23,491 nt of DNA, taken from positions 1-23,491 of IMG/VR virus record IMGVR_UViG_3300009093_000029. One strand, written 5' to 3'. Of this stretch, positions 7,227-13,677 are shown piece after piece. The position numbers and the translations under genes are program-made. Origin of the DNA: a virus. How positions within the stretch are numbered: the first letter of the stretch is position 1; each line of letters begins with the position of its first letter. The notes under the pieces are model-generated. The model searched no databases. It was not told the origin of the DNA and worked only from the letters and a program-made list of their open reading frames with translations.

Positions 7227-7844
7227 ATGAGCCATCTACCTTGGATCGAGACGCCGCGAGCCGCGGTGTTTGGTGCGCTGGTGCTCGCGCTGGCGCTGGT
7301 GCTTCTTCGTCGCGCGGCGATCGGCCTGGTGCTGATCGCCGCGTTGTGTTTGCTCGCGACGGGCTGCGGCCCTTCCTTCACTGCGGAGAACAACGATGCC
7401 GATGCCGGACAAGGAAACTATGCGGGGGCTGCTGCTGCTGGACTTGCAGCGGGCGGAGGCGGCGCTTCTGGAGGCGCTGCAACGGGAGGAAAGCCCGGAA
7501 GCAGTGGTGGTCGTTCAAGCGTGGCAGGAGCAACAGCTGCGGGCGCAGCTGGCGCTGGCGCTGGCGGACGCGGAGTGGGAACGGGAGGAGGCGGCACAGG
7601 CGGCACAGCGCCGCAAACGCAAGCGGACTGCCTAGTCGGCTGGCAAGGCTCGAGCTGTGACACGTGCACCGGCGCCGATGCGCCCGACGCCGGCGCGTCG
7701 TGTGCCGAGGTGCTGGACTGCTTTGCCGCGAACCACTGCGGACCGGCGAGCTGCCACTACTGCGAGGCGCCCGACGCCGGCGTCTCCGATCGCGCGGTCG
7801 AGCTCGAGCGGCAGGTGTTCGCCTGCAAGTGCGGTGCGCTGTGA
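7227..7844 (+). CDS. Gly/Ala-rich Cys-rich lipoprotein
   Basis: ATG 7227 follows GAGGAGG at 7212-7218. The 205-aa product has one hydrophobic run (residues 12-27), two Arg, and a second hydrophobic run ending LLATGC (Cys47), a lipoprotein signal. A GTG at 7299 would give the signal alone. Residues 60-130 are Gly/Ala/Ser low-complexity; the last 70 residues hold many Cys in pairs (CDTC, CHYC, CKCG). This layout is familiar from secreted lipoproteins of Myxococcota. It is expected to be anchored in a membrane facing the periplasm or outside. In a phage it could act in superinfection exclusion or lysis (Rz1-like); this is speculative. Its low-complexity part overlaps another open frame with better codon use. 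Confidence 0.75.
   Translation: MSHLPWIETPRAAVFGALVLALALVLLRRAAIGLVLIAALCLLATGCGPSFTAENNDADAGQGNYAGAAAAGLAAGGGGASGGAATGGKPGSSGGRSSVAGATAAGAAGAGAGGRGVGTGGGGTGGTAPQTQADCLVGWQGSSCDTCTGADAPDAGASCAEVLDCFAANHCGPASCHYCEAPDAGVSDRAVELERQVFACKCGAL
7396..7635 (+). CDS. Candidate overlapping gene inside the lipoprotein gene
   Basis: A 79-aa frame, +1 relative to the lipoprotein, starting ATG 7396 with GGAGAA at 7385-7390. The product is a charged helix rich in Leu, Ala, Glu and Gln ending in a basic KRKR tail. Its third codon positions are nearly all G or C, whereas the lipoprotein frame over the same bases uses many GGA, GCT and GCA codons unlike its flanks. This suggests the inner frame is under selection. 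A caution is that shifting Gly/Ala repeats by one base naturally produces Glu/Ala/Leu codons. There is no membrane segment, so it is not an obvious spanin. Confidence 0.35.
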   Translation: MPMPDKETMRGLLLLDLQRAEAALLEALQREESPEAVVVVQAWQEQQLRAQLALALADAEWEREEAAQAAQRRKRKRTA

Positions 7845-8071
7845 ACTTCTCTGACGCACTTTCCCTGCTCGTTAGGCGGCGTCGCGTCTCACGTGTCGGC
7901 TGGAACGGCAAGGGGATGTTTCTGCAGTACGTGCCCGACGCTCCGGCCCCGCCCGGATCGCCCTACCAATCGCGTGCGTACATCGAGTTGAAAGACGCGA
8001 CGGATTGCCTAGTGCCGTGGGTGCCGTCGCAAAGTGACCTGCTCGCGGTCGATTGGGAGGTGCTCCCATGA
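7841..8071 (+). CDS. DUF2829 protein, Tad2-like anti-Thoeris candidate
   Basis: A 76-aa product from GTG 7841 (GTGA overlap). The pattern fits DUF2829 from end to end: NFSDAL at 2-7, a basic stretch leading to GWNGKGMFLQYVP (20-32), a short variable loop, an IELKDA strand (48-53), VPWVPSQSDLLAVDWEVL (58-75). Phage members of this family include Tad2, which binds the cyclic ADP-ribose-type signal made by Thoeris ThsB and so blocks activation of the effector. The loop is shorter than in many members. Family membership is strong; the anti-defence role here is inferred from the family and from its place among small early-type genes. Other DUF2829 proteins may have different ligands. Confidence 0.85.
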   Translation: MNFSDALSLLVRRRRVSRVGWNGKGMFLQYVPDAPAPPGSPYQSRAYIELKDATDCLVPWVPSQSDLLAVDWEVLP

Positions 8072-8301
8072 TCGGCGAGCTCACCTTGTGCGGCGTGGAT
8101 CTGGTTTGGTCGAAGCACCGAACCGGCAAGACGCCGCACAAGCATAGATGCGGGTGCTTCAAACTTTGGAGCTCGAGCGAGGTCTGTCATCGGTGCTCGT
8201 GCGTCGCGTGCGCGAAAGCTCGAGCCGATTACGCGGCTCGGCTGCGTAAGACCAGCGGATCGCGTTCGCCGCGCGCTTCGGTTCAGCGGAGGAAGTCATG
8301 A
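8068..8301 (+). CDS. Small Cys-rich protein
   Basis: A 77-aa product starting ATG 8068, overlapping the Tad2-like gene by ATGA. It has about seven cysteines: CGC near residue 29 and a CHRCSCVACAKA block near residue 43, with several His, followed by a basic tail. This could hold one or two zinc ions. A TGKT tetrapeptide occurs but lacks the upstream Gly spacing of a P-loop. Adjacent to an anti-defence candidate, it may also act on host systems, but no family is recognised. Confidence 0.65.
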   Translation: MIGELTLCGVDLVWSKHRTGKTPHKHRCGCFKLWSSSEVCHRCSCVACAKARADYAARLRKTSGSRSPRASVQRRKS

Positions 8302-8507
8302 GCCGCCGCGGAAGCTACCTGACTCGCGTGCGGCTGCTGCGCCACACGCTCACCGAGCAGCAAGTGCAGACGGTGCTGAATTGCTCGGGGTTTGAACCAA
8401 CACCGCCGGTGAAGCCGCCGCCGGCGCCTCGGCGTTGCAGGGGCTGCGGAGCTCCGGACGCGCTGCCCGATGGCTACTGCAAGTGGTGCGATCGGGGGCG
8501 CCCATGA
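8298..8507 (+). CDS. Small zinc-ribbon protein
   Basis: A 69-aa product. The N-terminal half is basic and helical (TRVRLLRHTLTEQQVQTVL), a Pro-rich linker follows, and the C-terminus is a clean four-Cys ribbon, CRGCG ... CKWC, spaced about 14 residues apart. This resembles short nucleic-acid or protein-binding zinc ribbons. ATGA overlap with the gene before it and with the one after it. Confidence 0.7.
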   Translation: MSRRGSYLTRVRLLRHTLTEQQVQTVLNCSGFEPTPPVKPPPAPRRCRGCGAPDALPDGYCKWCDRGRP

Positions 8508-8722
8508 TCCCGGTTCGTTTTCTGAACGCCTACGAACGGGAGGCCGCGCCTGCTGCTGGTGATCTCGCTCGCGGTGTGATCGTCGATCGTGAGCACGTGC
8601 TCGAGCTCGTGCGCTCGTACCGCGAGGCGAACAAGCCGTGCGGCGATTGCGGTGCTGCGCGGCGAGAGCACACCGCGAGCGCGAGCTGTCACGGCTTCAG
8701 GGGGGAGAGCCGCAGCAAGTAA
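8504..8722 (+). CDS. Small protein with C-terminal CCHC-type metal site
   Basis: A 72-aa product. Residues 1-45 are helical and charged (DREHVLELVRSYREANK). Then come CGDCG, a His (REH), and a Cys-His pair near the end (SCHGF), which fits one zinc site. It is the last gene before a terminator-like hairpin at 8751, closing the group that starts near 5529. Confidence 0.65.
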   Translation: MIPVRFLNAYEREAAPAAGDLARGVIVDREHVLELVRSYREANKPCGDCGAARREHTASASCHGFRGESRSK

Positions 8723-8750
8723 GTCAAGCCCCGATTCGTATTAATCGCCC

Positions 8751-8785
8751 TTCGGCGGGTTGCCGCCCGCCGAAAGGCTTTTCGC
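8751..8785 (+). terminator. Terminator-like hairpin
   Basis: A perfect 9-bp stem, TTCGGCGGG (8751-8759) with CCCGCCGAA (8766-8774), 6-nt loop, followed by AGGCTTTTC. The short T run after the stem is consistent with intrinsic termination at the end of the SSB-to-8722 group. The gap 8723-8803 holds nothing else clear, apart from a TATTAAT at 8738-8744 that could serve as a -10 box. Confidence 0.6.
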
Positions 8786-8803
8786 ATCTGCCCATCACGA
8801 CGA

Positions 8804-9052
8804 ATGCCCAGACAGTCTGCCACACGCGCGCGCGCGCTCCAACGCACATCCGCCTACCAGCTTGAGCTGTTTCACGGCCGACACCGCGAGAAGCGAGCTC
8901 CGAAGCTTTCCAAGGGCGCGGTTTGTTCACGCTGTGACCGAAAGGCATCGCAGCTCGTGCGCGTGGGGGAGGGCTACGCCGCGCGCTGTTCCTGGCACAC
9001 GACGGACCGGCTGCCGTCGGACCTGGCTCGCGCGGTCAGGAGGCGCGCGTGA
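8804..9052 (+). CDS. Small zinc-binding-type protein
   Basis: An 82-aa product from ATG 8804. The N-terminus is basic; then CSRCDRK near residue 41, and a Cys and a His (ARCSWH) about 20 residues later, giving a CCCH-type site, then a basic tail. The ribosome site is weak. It is the first gene after the terminator-like hairpin. Confidence 0.6.
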   Translation: MPRQSATRARALQRTSAYQLELFHGRHREKRAPKLSKGAVCSRCDRKASQLVRVGEGYAARCSWHTTDRLPSDLARAVRRRA

Positions 9053-9237
9053 TGGCTCGCGAGCGGCCGCGCGTCGCATGGCGCTGGAACGCCCAGGCGA
9101 TCTGGCAAGGCCGGCTCTTCGGCTGCCCCGAGCTCGTGCGCGTGTGGTTCGTGGTGCCGGGCCGAGCACCTCGAAAAATGGGGCGCTTCGAGTCGACGTT
9201 GGCCGCAAACGACGTTTTACCGTGGGGGCGACCCTGA
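9052..9237 (+). CDS. Small basic protein, unknown
   Basis: A 61-aa product. AGGAGG at 9038-9043 is well placed for ATG 9052; a GTG at 9049 would give the four-base overlap usual here. The protein is Arg- and Trp-rich (WRWNAQAIW) with a beta-type second half. Its pattern of short strands with WFVV resembles small phage proteins of unknown role. It ends just before the repeat-rich region I propose as the origin. Confidence 0.55.
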   Translation: MARERPRVAWRWNAQAIWQGRLFGCPELVRVWFVVPGRAPRKMGRFESTLAANDVLPWGRP

Positions 9238-9431
9238 GCGCCGACCCGCGCTCCTATGTCCGCTCCTCGCCGAAATCACTCGCTCGCTCCAAAAACAGGC
9301 CGAAGGGCCAACAATACCCGGGTAAAAAGGGCTCCGATCGGCGCGCAGCGCCGCCTTCCCTTGATACCGAGGGCACAACCCAACGGGTTGGCCCTCGGAG
9401 TAGGCATAACTCGACGGACCAACGATTTCGG
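9238..9431. other. Repeat-rich non-coding region, origin candidate
   Basis: Between the 61-aa gene and the preferred Rep start lie several inverted repeats: a 10-bp palindrome TACCCGGGTA (9315-9324); CGGCGC-GCA-GCGCCG (9339-9353); a large hairpin at 9367-9398; and CCAAC/GTTGG at 9419-9435. Together with the 26-bp palindrome at 9520-9545, this is the densest set of inverted repeats in the window. Position directly upstream of a HUH Rep is typical of rolling-circle origins. I cannot point to the nick site from sequence alone. The Rep frame stays open across this stretch, so coding cannot be excluded. Confidence 0.5.
9367..9398. repeat. Large hairpin upstream of rep
   Basis: CCGAGGGC (9367-9374) pairs with GCCCTCGG (9391-9398) and CAACCC (9376-9381) with GGGTTG (9385-9390); one A is bulged and the loop is AAC. 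This gives 14 paired bases with a three-base loop. There is no T run on either side, so a terminator is less likely than a Rep-recognised or single-strand-initiation structure. Confidence 0.7.
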
Positions 9432-10958
9432 TTGGTTAGCTCGCGCGTTGCGTGGCTCGATCAGCTTGAGTCGCTCACTTCGGTTGTAAGAGAACAGCGA
9501 GCGCGGAAACTTCGCGAGCGCGGTCGAGCGCTAGCGCTCGACCGCCGGAGACTCTGGCGCGAGTCGGGTTTGGCCGAACGGCAGGAACGCAATGGACGTC
9601 CGATCGCCGACACCGAAGGCGGTGACGAAACCTGGGAGCTCGGGCAGTCGAAAACCCTTGTCGCTGTCGAGGCGCGTGCTCAGGCACGCGCGCGCGGCGA
9701 GCTCGCCGCCGGCCCCTCCGTTGAGCGCGACCCGCCGTCGACGCAATGGCACGAGTCGCGCGCGCGAAACAAGATCAACCTGTTCGATCGCGTTGCTTCG
9801 TGCGGGTCAGAAGAGTCGACGCAGATCACTTTGGTGTGTGGTGGCTGCGGAGAGAAGACGCCGATCGATGTTGGTTGCGATGCGCGTTGGTTCTGTGCGC
9901 GCTGCCGCCCTCGGCCAGTGAAGAAAGTCCAAGGTGACTTTCGACCGAAGCGCACCGGATTATTGACCGTTGCTGCTCGAGTCGGTCTTACCCGTCGGCG
10001 GCAACGAAAGGGCGAGCGCTGGGGTGAGCGTTTGCTGACCTTGACCCTGCCCCATCGCGGCACTCCGGTTGAGCGCATCCGCCGACTTCGAAAGACGCGG
10101 CACCGGTTCTTTCGTCTGCTCCGAGACGAGTTGCGTGCTGAGCTCGAGCGGATTCCAAGCGGCGTGTTTGTGGACGATCTGCCGGCTGCCAGCACGCCGC
10201 GCGGTGTCTCTCAGTCCCGTGTGGAGAGGACTGGTCGCGAGCTTTCGCTCTGGGAGTTTTTTACTTACTACAGCGTGCTCGAGTGGACGCCTGGTGAGGA
10301 CGGCCTTGGGCATCCGCACTTTCACGTGTGGATGTTTTCGCGCTTCATAGCGCACGATCGGCTTCGAGAGCTTTGGCAGCGCGCTTACTTCTCTGTGCTG
10401 CGTGCCGAGTGCCCGATCGGGCCAATTGAGGAAGTGACGCTCGTGATCGATGTGCGGGCGGTGCACGGAGACCCTTCGCACGAGCTCATCAAGTATCTCA
10501 CCAAGGATTGGGAGGTCACTCCCGACGGTGCGCATCGAGCGTTGCCGGAGGTGTACGCTCAGGTTTATGCCGAGTGCGATGGGACGCGGCTTCGGCAGTC
10601 GAGTGCTGGTTTCGCTGATTGGGGTGTAGGGAAGCACCGCGCCTGCCCGTGCTGCTGGCATGAAGGCGCGAACGGCTGGGCGCGGATCGAGATCAGTCAC
10701 GCGCTCGAGCACCATAAAGATCCGATCGGCGTCAAGCCCCCCGACCCGAGTCGCGACACTCGGGCGCCGCTGGCCGCGGCGTCTCGTGCAACTGAGCTGA
10801 GGAACGAGTGGGAGAAACAGCGTGACGCGGAATGGGCCGCGGGCGCTGCGCTTCGCGTTCTTCGTGCACGAGTGCGCAAGGCTTTGGGGATTGCCCCCAA
10901 GTCGGAAGGTTCAGCACAGCGGCAAGGTGGCCAGCTGTTCTTAGGAGAAAGACGATGA
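9432..10958 (+). CDS. rep: HUH-family rolling-circle replication initiator
   Basis: The frame is open from 8760, but the first part overlaps better genes. I choose TTG 9432 (508 aa); GTG 9222 and GTG 9834 are alternatives. A Cys4 zinc module (CGGC ... CARC) starts near 9837. Motif 1 is LLTLTLPH near 10035. Motif 2 is HPHFH at 10311-10325, the metal-binding HUH core. Motif 3 is YLTK at 10494-10505 with one catalytic Tyr. A second Cys/His cluster (CPCCWHEG) follows. Such enzymes nick one strand at the origin, stay linked to the 5' end through Tyr, and religate after a round of synthesis. It needs a host helicase, and SSB is encoded nearby. The start is uncertain; the family is clear. Confidence 0.88.
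   Translation: MVSSRVAWLDQLESLTSVVREQRARKLRERGRALALDRRRLWRESGLAERQERNGRPIADTEGGDETWELGQSKTLVAVEARAQARARGELAAGPSVERDPPSTQWHESRARNKINLFDRVASCGSEESTQITLVCGGCGEKTPIDVGCDARWFCARCRPRPVKKVQGDFRPKRTGLLTVAARVGLTRRRQRKGERWGERLLTLTLPHRGTPVERIRRLRKTRHRFFRLLRDELRAELERIPSGVFVDDLPAASTPRGVSQSRVERTGRELSLWEFFTYYSVLEWTPGEDGLGHPHFHVWMFSRFIAHDRLRELWQRAYFSVLRAECPIGPIEEVTLVIDVRAVHGDPSHELIKYLTKDWEVTPDGAHRALPEVYAQVYAECDGTRLRQSSAGFADWGVGKHRACPCCWHEGANGWARIEISHALEHHKDPIGVKPPDPSRDTRAPLAAASRATELRNEWEKQRDAEWAAGAALRVLRARVRKALGIAPKSEGSAQRQGGQLFLGERR
9520..9545. repeat. 26-bp perfect palindrome
   Basis: Bases 9520-9532 are the exact reverse complement of 9533-9545, centred on CT|AG, with no spacer. It lies inside the N-terminal coding part of rep. 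Such a long perfect palindrome can extrude as a cruciform or bind a dimeric protein. It may be the Rep binding or nicking site or an autoregulatory operator. Confidence 0.8.
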
Positions 10959-11191
10959 CGAACGAGCAATGGGAAAAAGCGCCCGAGGTTGAGGCGGTCG
11001 GCTGCTACTGCTCCGATCACATGTCGGCGGGGATACCGTGCCCCGGCCCGTGCCCGAATGCGCCGCAGCGCCGCACCGATCCGGCACCGCCGGCGTGGGA
11101 AGAAGTGACTGAGGTGAGCTGCATCATCTGCGGCGTGAAGGATGGCGGCCACGACGCGGCGTGCCCGCGTCAGGAAGCGATCGCGCCGTGA
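10955..11191 (+). CDS. Small protein with two Cys-rich sites
   Basis: A 78-aa product with TAGGAGAAA (10942-10950) before ATG 10955 and an ATGA overlap with rep. Two Cys clusters: CYCSDH with CPGPC in the first half, and CIICG ... HDAACP in the second, which fit two metal sites. Translational coupling to rep suggests a replication or regulatory partner. No family recognised. Confidence 0.7.
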   Translation: MTNEQWEKAPEVEAVGCYCSDHMSAGIPCPGPCPNAPQRRTDPAPPAWEEVTEVSCIICGVKDGGHDAACPRQEAIAP

Positions 11192-11370
11192 CCCCGGCGC
11201 GGGCGGCGTGTGTCGAGCTGCTCACGGCGATTCGCAACGTGCGCAGCGATCCGAGCCCCGAGAACCTGCGGAAGCTCGGAGTGCAAGCCGGCGGCCTGAT
11301 GCAGATCGCGGTGCGGCTCGAAGATGAGCTTGAACGCGAGCTCGAGCGTAACCGGGCGGTGGCGTCGTGA
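11188..11370 (+). CDS. Small helical protein
   Basis: A 60-aa product from GTG 11188. It is mostly alpha-helical and acidic near the end (LEDELERELERN), with no Cys pair and no membrane segment. GTGA overlaps on both sides. Possibly a small dimeric coiled-coil regulator. Function unknown. Confidence 0.6.
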   Translation: MTPARAACVELLTAIRNVRSDPSPENLRKLGVQAGGLMQIAVRLEDELERELERNRAVAS

Positions 11371-11666
11371 CGTGGCTCGCGCTGCGCGCCGAGATTGGCG
11401 CTGAGTTTGCCGCGCTGACCGAGCACACTGAGCAGCTCGAAGATCGATGTTACCGGCGTTGGCAGTGGCGGCGAGCGCATGCGGTGAGGCTACGCCGCGA
11501 GCTGACCGAGGAGCTCAAGCGCAAACGAGCCGCGCGCCCGCCGTGGAATCCGGGCAGGGCGCCGCTCGACTTCGTCTGCGCGGTCTGCGCGGAGCGATTC
11601 GGATTGTTGAAAGGCCTGCAAGCGCACTGTCGCAAGGCGCATCGCATCGCACGGAGAGCAGCATGA
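11367..11666 (+). CDS. Protein with one classical C2H2 zinc finger
   Basis: A 99-aa product. Residues 1-60 are helical and very basic. Residues 71-92 match the classical finger exactly: Cys71-x2-Cys74, Phe78, Leu84, His87-x4-His92. This spacing, with both conserved hydrophobic residues, is typical of eukaryotic fingers and uncommon, though known, in bacteria and phages. A DNA-binding role is likely given the basic flanks. GTG start with GTGA overlap. Confidence 0.8.
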   Translation: MTWLALRAEIGAEFAALTEHTEQLEDRCYRRWQWRRAHAVRLRRELTEELKRKRAARPPWNPGRAPLDFVCAVCAERFGLLKGLQAHCRKAHRIARRAA

Positions 11667-11920
11667 GCGAAGAGAAGCAAGACGAGACGCGGCCGGCGCC
11701 GCCCTGGTTCAGTGTCGAGCTCGATGGCGTGGTGTTGCATGTGCCGCTCCGCGATGGCTCGGTCTTCACGGTACCGATGACGCCCGAAGGGTTCTTCGCG
11801 CTCATCGGCGAGGCAGTGGAACGGCTCGACGCCTTCAAGGCGAGCCCAGACTTGCAAAAACGCGTGCTCGGCAAGGCGCTCGAGCTCGGGATTGATTGGC
11901 TCGCGAAGAGGAAGCGGTGA
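11663..11920 (+). CDS. Small acidic protein, unknown
   Basis: An 85-aa product from ATG 11663 with GGAGAG nearby upstream. A Pro-rich N-terminus, two or three beta strands (FSVELDGVVLHVPLRDGSVFTVP), then a helix ending in a basic KRKR tail. It overlaps the methyltransferase start. No family recognised. Confidence 0.65.
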   Translation: MSEEKQDETRPAPPWFSVELDGVVLHVPLRDGSVFTVPMTPEGFFALIGEAVERLDAFKASPDLQKRVLGKALELGIDWLAKRKR

Positions 11921-12468
11921 CGGCGTTCGATCGTCGGCACCGGCTGCTGCACTTCGGGTGCGGCCCGCACAAGTTGCCACGGCCCTGGGAGAACTTCGAC
12001 GCCGAGGTCGACATTCGCAAGCCGCTGCCGTTTCCGGACGGCAGCGCGCTCTTCGTCTTCGCTGAGCACGTGATCGAGCATGTGCAGTTCTCGGAGGGCA
12101 TGGCGTTCCTCCGCGAGTGCCAGCGCGTGCTGCAACCGTCGGGGACGCTGCGGCTCTCGTTCCCGGACGTGACGCGGATCACCAACGCAAACACGCTCCT
12201 ATATCTTGACTTTTTGCGAACGCTCGGAGTGACGGCAGACACTCAGAACGACGCGCGCAGGTTTATCCTAGAAGGCTCGGGGCATCTCTCGTGCTGGACG
12301 GACCTCGCCGCGTGGCACTGCCTGCACGCGGCTGGGTTCAGCAACGTGCAGCGAAGTCACTACGGCAGCAGCCACGTCGCGACGCTCAACGGCATCGACG
12401 GGCACCACCTCTCTTCGTCGCTCACCGCGGCGTCAATTGAAACAACGGTCTTGGAGGCAACAAAATGA
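11917..12468 (+). CDS. SAM-dependent methyltransferase, class I-like
   Basis: A 183-aa product from GTG 11917. Motif I (LHFGCGP, residues 11-17) is the SAM-binding loop, an acidic residue follows in the EVDI segment, AEHVIEHV lies at 49-56, and LRLSFPDV at 78-85 matches the post-motif strand. The layout fits the short predicted methyltransferases often found with glycosyltransferases in phage and polysaccharide loci. There is no DPPY-type motif, so a DNA adenine methylase is unlikely; a small-molecule, sugar or protein substrate is more plausible. The glycosyltransferase two genes downstream supports a surface-glycan or modified-base pathway, unproven. Confidence 0.8.
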   Translation: MTAFDRRHRLLHFGCGPHKLPRPWENFDAEVDIRKPLPFPDGSALFVFAEHVIEHVQFSEGMAFLRECQRVLQPSGTLRLSFPDVTRITNANTLLYLDFLRTLGVTADTQNDARRFILEGSGHLSCWTDLAAWHCLHAAGFSNVQRSHYGSSHVATLNGIDGHHLSSSLTAASIETTVLEATK

Positions 12469-12752
12469 AGGAAAGTAACTATCAGTCGGCGCTCAATTCC
12501 TTGGTCTCGCGGATAGTGGAAGTCGCAGATCGCCGAAAAAAAGCCCTGCAACTTTTTCGAGATCTGCCGGCTGATGAGAAGCCGGCGACTGTAGGGTCTC
12601 CTGTCCTTGTCTTATACGAAGCAGGGCCAAAGCAACGTGCTGCTCAAGAGGCAAGGCAAGCGCTAAGCGAACTCGAGCAGCTGAGCAAAGCGCTTGCGGA
12701 ATTGTCGCGTGCGGCAATGTTCGATGACGAGCTCGGGGTGGTGGCGCGATGA
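12465..12752 (+). CDS. Small helical protein with atypical base composition
   Basis: A 95-aa product. GGAGG at 12454-12458 precedes ATG 12465. It is helical, with an N-terminal charged stretch and a Leu/Ala/Glu-rich C-terminal coiled coil. The DNA is visibly less GC-rich than its neighbours, with AT-rich codons in the first 45, suggesting a different origin. No family recognised. Confidence 0.65.
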   Translation: MKESNYQSALNSLVSRIVEVADRRKKALQLFRDLPADEKPATVGSPVLVLYEAGPKQRAAQEARQALSELEQLSKALAELSRAAMFDDELGVVAR

Positions 12753-13474
12753 AACACACGATCATTCTGTGCAGCTCAAACCGCGCGATGGCGGAAGGTA
12801 CGAAGCACAGCGTGCAAGCGGCAATCCGAGAGGGTGGCATGTACCTAGCGCAGAGCGGCTGCGCCGACGTGGCGTTAGCAAGAAACTTGGCCCTTTCGGC
12901 AGCGTGTGACGTGCTCGAGCGGCTCGACGGCCACGAGAAGCGAGACACGGTGCTGATGGTCGACGATGATATGCTGTTCACCGTCGAGCAAGCTCAGGAG
13001 CTGATCGACCACGCGCGAACGACGGGCGTGCCGGCGTCTGCAATGTACGCGACCACGGCAGGTACGCTCGCGGCGACGCGAGCCAAGGTCGCTGACCCGT
13101 CCGAGCGGCCACGCTGGTACACGGGGCTCGGACTGATGGCGGTGCCGGCGTGGCGGCTGCTCGAGCTCGCGCTGCGCAGCGAGCGCTTCAAGATCTGGGA
13201 CGACCGCGAGCACATTGGTTTCACGTGGAGCAAGGCGGAGGGCGGCGAGTATTGGAGTGAGGATTACACGCTGTGCAAGCGCTTCGGCGGCGTGCACCTT
13301 CTGCCGATTGGCGTGGGGCACTTGAAGACGATTCCGATCTATCCGGACGAGACGACCATCACCGCGATCCGCGAGGGGCGACGGTTGCTCGCGGAGCCAA
13401 ACCCGCGCGTGCTCGAGCACATTGAAGACCCTGACATGGTCGCAAGGAATGCGGCGGGTGCCGGTGCCCTGTGA
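12749..13474 (+). CDS. Phage-type glycosyltransferase (GT-A like)
   Basis: A 241-aa product. An N-terminal nucleotide-binding strand is followed by VLMVDDDMLF at 68-77, where Asp72-74 fit the metal-coordinating DxD site. A GLGLMAVPAWRLL segment (126-138) and YWSEDYTLCKRFGG (168-181) match the second half of the GT family common in phages. It would transfer a sugar from a nucleotide donor to an unknown acceptor: host surface glycan, virion protein or modified base. The neighbouring methyltransferase may act on the same product. Length is normal for a minimal GT-A domain, without a membrane anchor. Confidence 0.85.
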   Translation: MKHTIILCSSNRAMAEGTKHSVQAAIREGGMYLAQSGCADVALARNLALSAACDVLERLDGHEKRDTVLMVDDDMLFTVEQAQELIDHARTTGVPASAMYATTAGTLAATRAKVADPSERPRWYTGLGLMAVPAWRLLELALRSERFKIWDDREHIGFTWSKAEGGEYWSEDYTLCKRFGGVHLLPIGVGHLKTIPIYPDETTITAIREGRRLLAEPNPRVLEHIEDPDMVARNAAGAGAL

Positions 13475-13677
13475 GCCGCGGGAAGGTCCACAACTTCCGG
13501 TGCCCATCCTGCAATCGGTGGTGCAAGCTCGAGCCGGGCGAGAACCGCTCAGCGATATCCCACGAGGTGCCGGAGTGCGACGTGTTCCGGCAGCACAAGG
13601 GCGGCCGAATGATGCAGTTCCTGCAACTCGCCCAGGCCGCGGCAAACGTGGTGATGATCAAGCCGGGGCAGGCATGA
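13471..13677 (+). CDS. Small zinc-ribbon protein
   Basis: A 68-aa product from GTG 13471. It has CPSCNRWC in residues 11-18 and one further Cys with several His (ISHEVPEC), enough for one zinc site, then a helical C-terminal half. GTGA overlap with the glycosyltransferase gene and ATGA overlap with the next gene. Confidence 0.65.
   Translation: MSRGKVHNFRCPSCNRWCKLEPGENRSAISHEVPECDVFRQHKGGRMMQFLQLAQAAANVVMIKPGQA

Noticed and set aside
8128-8139. TGKT tetrapeptide as a possible Walker A
   Set aside because: The upstream Gly required by GxxxxGK(S/T) is missing and the protein is a 77-aa Cys-rich product.
8760-9431. N-terminal 224 codons of the long open frame leading into rep
   Set aside because: It overlaps two better small genes and the repeat-rich region, has no good ribosome site and an Arg/Ser/Pro-rich product typical of a shadow frame.
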